The notes: a model not told the origin generated them from the sequence alone. Shown: positions 6,390 through 14,894, counted from the stretch's first letter. The stretch is DNA of 33,798 bases from a virus (IMGVR_UViG_3300031999_000114:1-33798), one strand, 5' to 3'. Made by a program: numbers and translations.

Positions 6390-7046
6390 ATGGCTATGCC
6401 ATCTACATCCATCGAAGTGCTGCCGGTCGAGTCGGACGAGCGCTTCCAAACCCTGGCAAGCGGTGCGCTCGAGTTGCTCGGTCGTGCCCGCGAGATCCAG
6501 ATCAGAGACGACGAGTCCGACGCCGAGGCCAAGCAGTTCCTGGTGCAGGTGACCACGGCGCGCAAGCGCTGGGACGAACTGCGCCACTGGTTCGTTGACC
6601 CGCAGAACGCCCACATCAAGGCGATCAACAACCTGTTCAAGGCGCAGGCATCCCCCGTCGACGAGGCGGAGAGCGTTCTGCGCGGCAAGGTCGGCGTCTA
6701 CTTCCACACTAGGCAGGAGGCGGCCCGCAAGGAGCAGGAGCGCCTGCGCAAGTTGGCCGAGGCGAGGAACGCTCGCCAAGCCGTCAGGGCCGAAGAGCGC
6801 GGCGAAGAGCCGCCGGCACTGATCTTCCCACTGCCCACCGTGGCGACCCCCGAGAAGACCACACACACCGAGTCAGGCAGCGTCACCGTGCGCAAGGTGT
6901 GGCGCTTCCGGGTCGTCGATCCGACACAGGTGCCGGATGAGTACAAGGTCGTGGACGAGCGCAAGATCGGCGCCGTCGTCAAGGCCGGCATCCGCAATAT
7001 CCCCGGCGTGTACATCTTCGAGATTGAGGAAGTGGCGGTGAGATGA
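6390..7046 (+). CDS. Coiled-coil recombination-associated phage protein
   Basis: 218 residues. The central region (about 30-140) is charged and helical, including ARKEQERLRKLAEARNARQA. The C-terminus VRKVWRFRVVDPTQVP ... IPGVYIFEIEEVAVR is a conserved ending of phage proteins encoded beside annealing proteins. AAGGGGGA precedes the ATG. Expected to work with the nuclease and the annealing protein, perhaps as a host-nuclease inhibitor or loading factor, but no activity can be read from the sequence. Confidence 0.6.
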   Translation: MAMPSTSIEVLPVESDERFQTLASGALELLGRAREIQIRDDESDAEAKQFLVQVTTARKRWDELRHWFVDPQNAHIKAINNLFKAQASPVDEAESVLRGKVGVYFHTRQEAARKEQERLRKLAEARNARQAVRAEERGEEPPALIFPLPTVATPEKTTHTESGSVTVRKVWRFRVVDPTQVPDEYKVVDERKIGAVVKAGIRNIPGVYIFEIEEVAVR

Positions 7047-8281
7047 CCAACGAGATCACGACATACCAGCAGGCCGACCTGCCGGCCCTCACAGCTGAGC
7101 AGGTGCGTGCCCGCGTGAACCTCATCCAGCAGGTCATGAAGGGCGTCATGAAGCCCGGTGTCCACTACGGCACTATACCGGGCACCGACAAGCCGACCCT
7201 CTACAAACCGGGTGCCGAGACCTTGGCGGTCACTTTCCGCATCGCGATCGACCCGCTGGTGGATGACCTCTCGACTGACGACGAGGCCCACATCCGCGTC
7301 ACCTGCCGCGGCATCAGCCAGGACACCGGCGCGGTGCTCGGCTCTGGCATCGGTGAGGCTTCGAGCAATGAGGAGCGCTACCACTGGCGCAAGGCCGTCT
7401 GCGATGAGGAGTTCAATGACACGCCAGAGGATCGCCGGCGGGTGAAGTGGGCCAAGGGCAAGGGCGGCAGCGTCTACACCGTCAAACAGGTGCGGACCGT
7501 GCCCGCCGACGTGGCGAACACCGTCCTCAAGCAGGCCAAGAAACGTGCCCAGGTCGACATGACCTTGTCGATTACGGGCGCCTCGGACATCTTCGCCCAG
7601 GACATTGAGGACCTACCGGCCGAGATGCGGTCGGTGGTCGCCGAGGATCAGAAGAGCGACGGCGATCAGGCGACGATTGGCCCGGTCGCCTTGATGGTGC
7701 TTGAGCAGTTGATGGTGGCCAAGGGCGTCACAGAGAAGCAGGCCAAGGCCAACCTCTCGCGCAAGGAGCACTTCAACGGCGAGCTGGCCGAGATGCCGAC
7801 GGCGACCTGGGAACGCCTCTGCGCGGGGCTGGCGAAGATGCCGGACAAGACGCCCAACGAGGAGGATCACCCGACGCCCCCACAGGTCATCGACGCGATC
7901 CTGGCAAAGTCGAAGCCCGAGCCGCCGATCGTCACCGACGCGAATGGTGAGGTGATCGACCAAGAACCTGAGGAGGACGTGCCCGGCGCGGGGCCGGAGG
8001 AGATCGACGACTTCTGGCCGGCGGACGATGCGGACGGCATGCACAACGCGTCCAACCCCGCCAAGGGCGAGACCGTCACCACGGGCGAGGTCTGCACCGA
8101 GAAGCAGCGCAAGCTGGTCTATGCGAAATCGAAGGCGGCCGGCCTCGATGACGACTCTCTGCACCAGATCATCCGCATGGCCGGCGGTGTCGAGTCCTCC
8201 AGAGACCTGCCGTTCGACAAGGTGGATGACGTGCTGGCGGCAATTGCCGACTTTAGACCGAGACAGGGGGCGATAGCTTGA
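7043..8281 (+). CDS. Putative single-strand annealing/recombination protein
   Basis: 412 residues. The N-terminal block has IQQVMKGVMKPGVHYGTIPG and KPTLYKPGAETLAVTFRI, the hallmark of a widespread phage family next to exonuclease genes. The middle has ADVANTVLKQAKKRAQVDM, seen in annealing-type proteins (the AKKRA region of Sak/RecT-like families). An acidic linker (about 300-345) precedes a C-terminal helical module (TEKQRKLVYAKSKAAGL ... SSRDLPFDKVDDVLAAI) common in phage recombinases. It follows the nuclease gene, as in Red-type modules. Exact class (Sak, Erf or RecT) is not decided by eye. Confidence 0.6.
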   Translation: MTNEITTYQQADLPALTAEQVRARVNLIQQVMKGVMKPGVHYGTIPGTDKPTLYKPGAETLAVTFRIAIDPLVDDLSTDDEAHIRVTCRGISQDTGAVLGSGIGEASSNEERYHWRKAVCDEEFNDTPEDRRRVKWAKGKGGSVYTVKQVRTVPADVANTVLKQAKKRAQVDMTLSITGASDIFAQDIEDLPAEMRSVVAEDQKSDGDQATIGPVALMVLEQLMVAKGVTEKQAKANLSRKEHFNGELAEMPTATWERLCAGLAKMPDKTPNEEDHPTPPQVIDAILAKSKPEPPIVTDANGEVIDQEPEEDVPGAGPEEIDDFWPADDADGMHNASNPAKGETVTTGEVCTEKQRKLVYAKSKAAGLDDDSLHQIIRMAGGVESSRDLPFDKVDDVLAAIADFRPRQGAIA

Positions 8282-9078
8282 GTGCCCCCTATCAGCTCTT
8301 CCGTGACCTGTCACCGGCCATCGAGGCCGCCCTGCGTGCCAGCATTGACCACTTCGGCGTGCTTCTGCCGGTCGTCAAAGACCAGCACGGCAACCTCCTT
8401 GACGGCTACCAGCGCACTCGCATCGCCGAGTCGCTTGGCCTGACGTACCCGGTGAACATCATCGAGGTCGCCGACGAGGCAGAGGCGCTTGAGATAGCGC
8501 GCACCCTGAACGAGGACCGGCGCGCCATGCCGAAGGACGAGCGACTGCCGGTGGAGCAACACCTGCGGGAAGCGGGCCACTCGCTGCGAGCGATTGCGGG
8601 GGCGGTGGGGGTCAGTGAGGGGCAGGTTCGGAAAGACATCGCTGACGAAGAGCTGCGTACCGGTACGCAGGTGACACCTGACCGAGTGATCGGCCTCGAT
8701 GGCAAGAGTTACCCGGCGCAGAGGTTACCCGCTGCTCAGCGCGCCGCCCAGATACAGACACTAGCGACTGAAGGTCACAGCAGTGCTCAGATAGCCGAGC
8801 ACCTGGGTATCGGCGCAGAGCGCGTGCGTCTGGTCGCCCGCAAGAATGCCATCCCACTTCCTGCTGATGCCGCCATGGGAAAGGCTAGAAAGTTCGATGA
8901 CACACGCATCATTGAGCAGACCGTCAACTCGCTGGAGGGTCTTGCGACTGGGCTGAACTTACTCAGCGAGCACCCGCAAGTCGACCCGGTGCAGGCGCAG
9001 GGCTGGGCAGACTCCATGGAGCATTCTCGGCGCGCCTTCAATCGTCTCATCAGACAACTAAGGAGGGCAGCCCAGTGA
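8278..9078 (+). CDS. ParB/sulfiredoxin-fold protein with HTH segments
   Basis: 266 residues, TTG start overlapping the previous stop (TTGA). Residues about 5-75 form the ParB-N/Srx fold, with LLDGYQRTRIAESLGL at the position of the usual GHHR/GxxR box; Tyr replaces the common His. Two HTH-like segments follow: SLRAIAGAVGVSEGQVRKDI at about 101-120 and SSAQIAEHLGIGAERVRLVA further on. Likely binds specific DNA. Standalone phage proteins of this sort are seldom true plasmid-partition ParBs; CTP hydrolysis or nuclease activity is not evident. The next gene carries the same fold. Confidence 0.65.
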   Translation: MSAPYQLFRDLSPAIEAALRASIDHFGVLLPVVKDQHGNLLDGYQRTRIAESLGLTYPVNIIEVADEAEALEIARTLNEDRRAMPKDERLPVEQHLREAGHSLRAIAGAVGVSEGQVRKDIADEELRTGTQVTPDRVIGLDGKSYPAQRLPAAQRAAQIQTLATEGHSSAQIAEHLGIGAERVRLVARKNAIPLPADAAMGKARKFDDTRIIEQTVNSLEGLATGLNLLSEHPQVDPVQAQGWADSMEHSRRAFNRLIRQLRRAAQ

Positions 9079-9875
9079 CTGAGGCTGACAACAAGGTAAC
9101 CAGCAGGTCGGCACTTGAGTGGGTAATGCTCAATCGTACGAAGGTATCGTTGCACGCTCAGCGCGAACTCAATCCCGCCAGAGTCGCGCGACTTGTGGCC
9201 GATTTCGATCCGGAGCTTCTAGAAATCCCGACACTCTCACTTCGTGATGGCTGTTACTACATCATCGACGGTCACCATCGCATCGCTGCGCTCAAGGAGT
9301 GGATCGGCCCTGGGTGGGAGACGCAGCAACTCCGTTGCCGTGTCTATCGCGACTTGACGGAGGCACAGGAGGCAGAATTCTTCGACCGACTGAATGATCG
9401 TCTCATAGTGCGTGCCTACGACAAGTATCGGGTACGCGTCAACGCTGGTCGGCCAATTGAGACTGCGGTTGAAGAGGAGGTCCACCGCGCGGACTTGGTG
9501 ACCTCGAAGAGCGGAGGCCCTGGCAGTATCCAGGCCGTCAACGCGCTCGTGCGCGTGTACTGCCGCACGGATGGCCAAACACTTGGTCGGGCCCTACGCA
9601 TCATCCGCGACGCCTACGGTGATGTGGGTTTTCAAGGACCCGTCATCGACGGCATCGGATTGCTGTGCCAGCGCTACAACGGTGTCCTTGATGAGGACGC
9701 TGCGGTCCAGAGGCTTGCAGGAGCTAGAGGCGGCCTCGCTGGCCTACTCAACCGCGCTGAGCAAGAACGCAAGCAGACCGGCAGTGCCAAGTCTCATTCC
9801 ATCGCTGCGGCTGCGGTTGACCTGATCAACCAAGGCAAGGGCGGCAAGAAACTGCCGTCGTGGTGGAAGACGTGA
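9075..9875 (+). CDS. Second ParB/sulfiredoxin-like protein (DUF6551-like)
   Basis: 266 residues, GTG start overlapping the previous stop by four bases; GGAGGG precedes it. LNPARVARLVADFDPELLEI, LSLRDGCYYIIDGHHRIAAL and the aromatic/acidic middle (LTEAQEAEFFDRLNDR) fit the ParB-like nuclease-domain family that carries an intact GHHR box. The C-terminus is basic (GKGGKKLPSWWKT). Encoded directly after another ParB-fold protein, it probably acts with it. Activity is not established. Confidence 0.65.
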   Translation: MTEADNKVTSRSALEWVMLNRTKVSLHAQRELNPARVARLVADFDPELLEIPTLSLRDGCYYIIDGHHRIAALKEWIGPGWETQQLRCRVYRDLTEAQEAEFFDRLNDRLIVRAYDKYRVRVNAGRPIETAVEEEVHRADLVTSKSGGPGSIQAVNALVRVYCRTDGQTLGRALRIIRDAYGDVGFQGPVIDGIGLLCQRYNGVLDEDAAVQRLAGARGGLAGLLNRAEQERKQTGSAKSHSIAAAAVDLINQGKGGKKLPSWWKT

Positions 9876-9903
9876 CCGGGGAATGGCTGGAGGAGGCGAT
9901 CGT

Positions 9904-10230
9904 ATGAGCCCCGTCTTCAACCGCTACTCACCAATGCGTGAGTCGGCGCAGGAACTGGCAGCCTTACTACCCGACCCGGTGCCCGCCAAGCTGGCCGCCG
10001 AGATCCTCGGCGTCTCCGAGGATACCGCCTACGAGATGTGCCGCGCCTTCATCGCCGCCAAGGCGCGCGGCGACCTGGCCGGCATGCGCAACGGCATCCC
10101 CTGCATCAAGCCGGAGGGGCGACGGCGCTTCATCATCCCCCGTGCCGCCTTTGTGGTCTTCTACACCGCGGCCGGTCTCTCTGACGATCTGCTGCGTGAG
10201 CTCTACGGCAATCGGGCGGTGGCATCGTGA
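9904..10230 (+). CDS. HTH DNA-binding protein
   Basis: 108 residues from the ATG at 9904, picked over the ATG at 9883 because GGAGGAGG sits ten bases upstream of the former. VPAKLAAEILGVSEDTAYEM is a helix-turn-helix of the HTH_17 type, followed by RRRFIIPRAAFVVFY as wing and helix. It resembles small phage excisionase-like and regulator proteins. It ends overlapping the tiny membrane peptide gene. Confidence 0.6.
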   Translation: MSPVFNRYSPMRESAQELAALLPDPVPAKLAAEILGVSEDTAYEMCRAFIAAKARGDLAGMRNGIPCIKPEGRRRFIIPRAAFVVFYTAAGLSDDLLRELYGNRAVAS

Positions 10231-10310
10231 CTGCCCTCGCCGTGGCCTGCTTGGGGCTGGCCGCATACATATGCATCCTCTGCCTGTTCGTGCGAGGCGG
10301 GCGGCCATGA
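10227..10310 (+). CDS. 27-residue single-span membrane micropeptide
   Basis: GTG start overlapping the previous stop (GTGA) and TGA overlapping the next ATG (ATGA). The product is nearly all one hydrophobic helix, LAVACLGLAAYICILCLFV, followed by the basic tail RGGRP, so it would insert with the C-terminus inside. Such micropeptides serve as phage membrane effectors (lysis, superinfection or ion-channel inhibitors). Support is the precise fit between neighbours plus the topology; no homology is claimed. Confidence 0.5.
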   Translation: MTALAVACLGLAAYICILCLFVRGGRP

Positions 10311-10519
10311 GCATCAGATGGATCAAGAAGTCGCCACTTGAGGTATTCGGGGCAGCGTTCCTCACAGATAGACAGGCGCGTTGCGTCTGCTGCAAGGAGT
10401 CGCTGTCACACGATGAGGAGCACTGGTTCAGCCTGGAACCGCATTTGGCGGTCTTCATGTGCGAGTCCTGCTACGCGGAGAGGCAGGCGGAGGCGAGATG
10501 GGAGACCGAGGTGTCGTGA
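10307..10519 (+). CDS. Small zinc-ribbon protein
   Basis: 70 residues with two knuckles, ARCVCCKESL at about 24-33 and MCESCYAER at about 51-59. The spacing of roughly 24 residues is typical of a treble-clef or ribbon site. The start at 10307 overlaps the micropeptide stop. No enzyme motif. Confidence 0.6.
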   Translation: MSIRWIKKSPLEVFGAAFLTDRQARCVCCKESLSHDEEHWFSLEPHLAVFMCESCYAERQAEARWETEVS

Positions 10520-10836
10520 TAAAGCGAACGACGGTAGCGAGCCACAAAAAGCACGACCCCGTCTATGCGCAGAAGTGGGGCGACGCATCGGCTTTCACGA
10601 TGGGGCCCTGCATGGTGCTCGTCAGCAGGGACGCAGGACGGGCACACCTATCCATCTCCTGCAGCGACCGCTACCCCACGTGGGACGAGGTGGCCGACGC
10701 CCGCGAGGCGCTGACCCCGATGGACGTACCCATGGCCATGGTGCTGCCACCAGCGGGCGCCGAGTACTGTAATGAGTTCCCGTACTGCTTGCACATCTGG
10801 GAACTGCACGACCCGTTCCCGGAGTGGACGCCATGA
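10516..10836 (+). CDS. Conserved phage hypothetical protein (DUF7694-like)
   Basis: 106 residues from the GTG at 10516, which overlaps the previous stop (GTGA); an ATG at 10498 would add six residues. HLSISCSDRYPTWDEVADAR, MAMVLPPAGAEYCNEFPYCL and HIWE fit a common phage domain in which an aromatic start is followed by D-R-x-P-x-W-D-E. Its function is unknown. It lies among accessory early genes. Confidence 0.6.
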   Translation: MIKRTTVASHKKHDPVYAQKWGDASAFTMGPCMVLVSRDAGRAHLSISCSDRYPTWDEVADAREALTPMDVPMAMVLPPAGAEYCNEFPYCLHIWELHDPFPEWTP

Positions 10837-11120
10837 CCGGATCCTTCGACGAGCTCAAAGAGGCGCTGCAGACGGAGGTTGCAGACCGCTATCGCGCCGA
10901 CGATGGGATGGAGTTCATCCTCGTCAAGGATGTGCTGCGCATCGTCAGTGTCTACGCCGCTGCGCACCGGCTCATCGACATCACGATCTGCGGCGGGCAG
11001 TGTCCGGCGTGGCACCGTGAATACTGCGGGAATGACCCGTTGGATTACTGCGCGGCTCTGCCTGACGGAAACCCCTATGCCCCCACCGGCAAGCCGTGCA
11101 TCTGGAAGCCGGTGCCATGA
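10833..11120 (+). CDS. Hypothetical protein with C-terminal Cys cluster
   Basis: 95 residues. The first half looks helical (VLRIVSVYAAAHRLIDI). The second half has CGGQCPAWHREYCGNDPLDYC plus a further Cys near the end, enough ligands for a zinc site. Start and stop overlap the neighbouring genes by four bases. No family recognised. Confidence 0.55.
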   Translation: MTGSFDELKEALQTEVADRYRADDGMEFILVKDVLRIVSVYAAAHRLIDITICGGQCPAWHREYCGNDPLDYCAALPDGNPYAPTGKPCIWKPVP

Positions 11121-11575
11121 CCGCCGAGCGCACCCCGTATCAGGACACCAGCGTGCCGGTCGAGCGCTCCAAGCAACAGATTCGAGAGGCCCTGCGCACC
11201 GCTGGTGCCAAGGGCATGCAGCTCGAGGAGACCTGGACTGCCGAGCCGCGTCTGCTGGTGCGCTTCCTGTGGTCCCTGGGACCCAAGGGCCATGAGCAGA
11301 TTGTGCGCGTCCGCGTAGAGGCTAGGCCGCTACCTCCAGTCAAAGGCACGCGAACGACGTGGCGCGTTTCTCCCGAACAGCGTGAACGTCAGGCCTGGCG
11401 GGCTCTGGCTTGGTACCTCAAGACGATGCTCGAGGCAGCCACGTTCGGATTGATGCGCTTCGAGGACATCTGGCTGTCATTCATCGAGGACAGCGACGGC
11501 CGCACGATCGGCGAGCACGTCATCCCCATGCTCGAAGCTGGGCGGCTGCAGCTGCCGAAAGGAGACGAGGGATGA
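11117..11575 (+). CDS. Conserved phage/actinobacterial hypothetical protein
   Basis: 152 residues. TSVPVERSKQQIREALRTAG at the N-terminus and RERQAWRALAWYLKTMLEAATFG in the middle match a family I recall from phages and mobile elements of high-GC bacteria, with no assigned function. It ends in DGRTIGEHVIPMLEAG. Overlaps on both sides are four bases. It immediately precedes the Gp37Gp68-type gene. Confidence 0.6.
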   Translation: MTAERTPYQDTSVPVERSKQQIREALRTAGAKGMQLEETWTAEPRLLVRFLWSLGPKGHEQIVRVRVEARPLPPVKGTRTTWRVSPEQRERQAWRALAWYLKTMLEAATFGLMRFEDIWLSFIEDSDGRTIGEHVIPMLEAGRLQLPKGDEG

Positions 11576-12513
11576 GCACGAAGATCCCCTACCTCGACGA
11601 AGTGTGGAACCCGACAACTGGCTGCACGCCGTGCAGTCCCGGGTGTGATCACTGCTGGGCAGCGCGAATGGCGGGCAGGTTCAACCGGATGATGTGTGTG
11701 CGCTGTCATGGCACAGGGCACGAGTACATCGACTGCGGGAACGAGCGGTCGGGGTACGACCTCCGGCATCTGTGCCCCGACTGTGGTGGCGGGGGCGACG
11801 TCCCGGACTTCACGCCCAGGTATCATCGCAGCCGCTTCGAGCAGCCGCTCCACTGGCGCAAGCATCGCCGTGTGGGCGTGTGTTTCATGGGCGACCTCTT
11901 CCACCCCCAGATAGCGAATGACTGGTTGCAGGATGAGGTCTTCGCCGTGATGGAGCAGTGCCCGCAGCATGACTTCCTGGTGCTCACCAAGCGGGCGTAC
12001 ACCCTGCACGACTACATTGTCAGCCGCGATTCAGAGCAGGCGCGCGAACAGGGCATCTGGCCGCTCCCTAACGTCTGGCCCGGCGTCACCATCTGCAATC
12101 AGGAGGAGGCAGACGAGAAGATACCGATTCTGCTAGACACGCCGGCGGCGCTGCGATGGGTGAGCTATGAACCGGCGCTAGGTCATGTGGACTTTACCCA
12201 CTATCTGCCGCACTGGTGCCCAGACTGCTTGACCGTTCACAGCAGCATGACGTGCTGGCATGACGAGGCTCACCCCAAGAGCGTCATGCGGCCCCGTATC
12301 GACTGGATTGTCCTCGGTGGCGAGACGGGCTCTGGTGCGCGACCGATGGATGCAGAATGGGCGCTGGACGTCTGGAAGCAGTTCCGGAGGGCGAGAGTGC
12401 CGTTCTACTTCAAGCAGTGGGGCACTCACAAGGAGAGTGGCCGGATGTCACGCGGGCACCTGTACGACTTCATCAGGGTTGCGGAAACCCGCGAGTTCCC
12501 CGAGAGGGGGTGA
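11572..12513 (+). CDS. Phage Gp37Gp68/DUF5131 family protein with a zinc-finger insert
   Basis: 313 residues. WNPTTGCTPCSPGCDHCWA (Cys18, 21, 25, 28) is the diagnostic start of this family, which resembles radical-SAM enzymes in its Cys-rich N-terminus; biochemical activity is not established. GVCFMGDLFHP, FLVLTKRAYTLHDYI, WPGVTICNQEEADEKI, LRWVSYEPALG and WIVLGGETG follow in the usual order. Between about residues 42 and 75 lies an extra CVRCHGTGH ... CPDCGGGG segment like a DnaJ zinc repeat, where simpler members run straight on. Start overlaps the previous stop (ATGA). Confidence 0.8.
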   Translation: MSTKIPYLDEVWNPTTGCTPCSPGCDHCWAARMAGRFNRMMCVRCHGTGHEYIDCGNERSGYDLRHLCPDCGGGGDVPDFTPRYHRSRFEQPLHWRKHRRVGVCFMGDLFHPQIANDWLQDEVFAVMEQCPQHDFLVLTKRAYTLHDYIVSRDSEQAREQGIWPLPNVWPGVTICNQEEADEKIPILLDTPAALRWVSYEPALGHVDFTHYLPHWCPDCLTVHSSMTCWHDEAHPKSVMRPRIDWIVLGGETGSGARPMDAEWALDVWKQFRRARVPFYFKQWGTHKESGRMSRGHLYDFIRVAETREFPERG

Positions 12514-12517
12514 GGCG

Positions 12518-13618
12518 ATGGCGCGTCTTCGCAACCGCATTCGCAAGGCAGAGTACTTCACCGACGGTGAACTGTTGCGTTGGCACCGCGACAAGCGGCA
12601 GACATACACAGGGCTCTGGGCGCTAGCCGAAGACTCTGGCTGCCTGGAGGATGATCCCTTCGAGTGGAAGCTGCAGCTCTGGCCCTCGCCGCTCGACACC
12701 GACATCACTATCGAGCTACTTGCTCAGTGGCGAGACGAGTTGATCGAGGCCGACAAGTTGGTCCCCTACGAGGCCGACGGCAAGCGCTACTTCTACCTGC
12801 GCACCTTTCACAAGCATGAGCAGCCGCGGAACCCACAACGTGCTGACCTACCGCTGCCACCGTGGGTCCTCATGGAACCCATAGAGGGCACAGCGAAGGA
12901 CGGCAAGCGGTGGCTACGGGTTCAGTACAGAGTGTTGAATGACCTACTTCCTGGTCTGTACGGACACAGTACAGACTCCATACAGACCAATTCTCAGGCG
13001 AGCGCGGTATCCGTACAGACGGGTTCCGACCTCAGTACAGACCCCTTGCGGGCATCCGTACAGACCGATTCTCAGGCAGAAAAAGATCCCCCGTCCCGTC
13101 CCGTCCCGTATAAGACGATAGCTAAAGCTATCGCAGAATCTGCGCCTGAAGAATCTACCTGCGACCTCATCACCCTCCCCCCATCCATTCGCGATGACCA
13201 AGAACTGTGGCCGCTACTTGAGGCGGTGCTCGGTAGGTCCGCCGGTGCTCTGTTCAACGGCAAGGCGAAGGCACGCAGCCATGCCGGCACCATCCGTCGC
13301 CTGCTGGCCGATGTCTGCGGCTTCTGCTCTGACCTGACAAGTGGCATCACCTGCGAACGCCGCGCCGGCTGGTGTCGGGCCTGTGCGCTTGAGACCCTCA
13401 CCCGTGTCGCCGCGGCCGATGAGTCGATCCCATTTGCTCAGAGCCTTTTCACCTCGGCGCACGAGTTGGGCGACTACTGCGGCGAGGCGCTGGCCGAACA
13501 GTACCGCGTCGTCAACTCAGAGAACCCGGTGGCCGCCGGCATCGCCGCCTTGGCGGAGACGATGAAGCCGCCGGTGGGCATGTCGGGCTATCCGATTGTA
13601 GAGGGCCCCGATGGCTGA
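12518..13618 (+). CDS. Phage replication initiator (winged-helix, lambda-O-like role)
   Basis: 366 residues. The N-terminal 120 residues (AEYFTDGELLRWHRDKRQTY ... LWALAEDSGCLEDD ... YLRTFHKHEQPRNP) match the winged-helix start of many phage replication proteins. Residues about 137-208 are low-complexity (VQTGSD, VQTDSQ), because that DNA carries the iterons and inverted repeat described separately. The C-terminal third has CERRAGWCRACALETL and helical stretches likely to contact the helicase. It sits directly upstream of DnaB with an 8-base overlap, the classic initiator-helicase order. The ATG at 12518 follows GGGGGTGAGG. Confidence 0.7.
   Translation: MARLRNRIRKAEYFTDGELLRWHRDKRQTYTGLWALAEDSGCLEDDPFEWKLQLWPSPLDTDITIELLAQWRDELIEADKLVPYEADGKRYFYLRTFHKHEQPRNPQRADLPLPPWVLMEPIEGTAKDGKRWLRVQYRVLNDLLPGLYGHSTDSIQTNSQASAVSVQTGSDLSTDPLRASVQTDSQAEKDPPSRPVPYKTIAKAIAESAPEESTCDLITLPPSIRDDQELWPLLEAVLGRSAGALFNGKAKARSHAGTIRRLLADVCGFCSDLTSGITCERRAGWCRACALETLTRVAAADESIPFAQSLFTSAHELGDYCGEALAEQYRVVNSENPVAAGIAALAETMKPPVGMSGYPIVEGPDG
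12926..13140. other. Candidate replication origin nested in the initiator gene
   Basis: Five exact TACAGAC repeats start at 12970, 12981, 13014, 13036 and 13059, a degenerate TACAGAG at 12926 and an inverted GTCTGTA at 12954-12960. Direct-copy spacings are 44, 11, 33, 22 and 23 bases, close to whole helical turns. Then come four CCCGT units (13090-13109), and a perfect 8-bp inverted repeat with a 2-base loop (CGATAGCT-AA-AGCTATCG, 13116-13133) in a locally AT-richer stretch. Iterons plus inverted repeat inside the initiator gene copies the plan of lambda ori in gene O. Confidence 0.65.
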
Positions 13619-14894
13619 ACTGCCGCTGGCCCTACCCGCCGAGGAGGCGTTGCTCGGCGCCTGCCTGCTCAACGCCAACGTGCTCGACGCGGTGGCTGAT
13701 CGCGTCGCCGCCATCGACTTCTATCGCGCCTCACACGCCCGCCTGTTCACCACCATGCTGGAGATGCGCAACGCCGGTGAGCCGGTCGATGTGGTGACAG
13801 TGGGAGGGCGCTTCCCCGACTTGAGCGAGCGCCTGTACGCCTATGTCGACGCGCTGCCGACCGCTACCAACGCGCCGCACTATGCCGAGATGGTGCATGA
13901 CGCCGCTCGACTGCGGCGGCTGATCGAGGCCGGCAAGCAGATAGTCGAGCTGGGTGAGGGCGCCGCCGACGCGGACGCCGCGGTACTGGAGGCGGAAGCA
14001 GTCGCCTTCGCCGCTATGTCGGGGGCACGCAGCAGCCGCACGACCACCATGGCTGAGGCGCTGAGCGCCGTGGCGCTCGAGCTCGAGCAGCGCTGCAACG
14101 GCAAGAGCGCCGGCCACATCGAGTCGGGCATCGGTCTCATCGACTCGGTGGGGGCCCTGGAACGAAGCGGCTTGGTGATCCTCGCTGCCCGTCCTGGTGT
14201 CGGCAAGACGTCGCTGGCCTTACAGATTGCGCACCGTGTGGCCTGTGATGGTGGGCCCGTCCTGTTCGCAAGCCTTGAGATGGTCGCCACCCAGCTCGCG
14301 GAGCGGCTCATCGAATCGCGCTGCCATGTCGGCCGGCAGGCGCTGCTGTCGGGCAACCTCAACACCGACCAGCAGGCGCGACTTGCCGGCCTGACCGCCG
14401 ACATGACCACGGCGAGCTTTGTGATCGACGACTCGCCGGTCATCAGCGTGGCCGACATTCGCCACCACGCGCGCCGGCTGGCGCTGCGCGCGCCGCTCTC
14501 GCTGGTGGTGGTCGACTACGTGCAGCTCTTGCACACCGGCCGGCGCTCCCGCCAGGAAACGCGCGAGCGTGAGGTGGCCGAAATCGCCGCGGCTCTGAAA
14601 ACGCTGGCCCGCGAGCTCGACTGTCCGGTGCTGGCGCTCTCGCAACTGAACCGTGCGGTGGAGCAGCGTGGTGAGGATGCGGAGCCGAGGTTGTCGGACC
14701 TGCGCGAGTCGGGATCCTTAGAGCAGGACGCCGACATGGTGATCTTCCTCTGGCCGACGGTGGCCGACGTGAAGGCGCACAAGCCCATCGTGCGGACTCA
14801 CATCCACATCGCCAAGCACCGCAATGGGCCGACCGGCAAGGGCACGCTCGATTTCGAGCGCATTACCACAGCTTTTCATGAGGTCGCCGGATGA
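13611..14894 (+). CDS. dnaB: Replicative DNA helicase, DnaB family
   Basis: 427 residues. The N-terminal helical domain (EEALLGACLLN ... YRASHARLFTTMLEM ... PTATNAPHYAEMV) is followed by the RecA-like core. Walker A is ARPGVGKTS (Lys199, Thr200), ASLEM is motif 1a-like, Walker B is LVVVDYVQLL (Asp302), then LALSQLNRAVE and LRESGSLEQDADMVIFL, ending HRNGPTGKGTLDF with the arginine-finger region. It is slightly shorter than bacterial DnaB, normal for phages. Unwinds DNA at the fork as a hexamer after loading by the upstream initiator; no separate loader gene is recognised. Confidence 0.93.
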   Translation: MAELPLALPAEEALLGACLLNANVLDAVADRVAAIDFYRASHARLFTTMLEMRNAGEPVDVVTVGGRFPDLSERLYAYVDALPTATNAPHYAEMVHDAARLRRLIEAGKQIVELGEGAADADAAVLEAEAVAFAAMSGARSSRTTTMAEALSAVALELEQRCNGKSAGHIESGIGLIDSVGALERSGLVILAARPGVGKTSLALQIAHRVACDGGPVLFASLEMVATQLAERLIESRCHVGRQALLSGNLNTDQQARLAGLTADMTTASFVIDDSPVISVADIRHHARRLALRAPLSLVVVDYVQLLHTGRRSRQETREREVAEIAAALKTLARELDCPVLALSQLNRAVEQRGEDAEPRLSDLRESGSLEQDADMVIFLWPTVADVKAHKPIVRTHIHIAKHRNGPTGKGTLDFERITTAFHEVAG

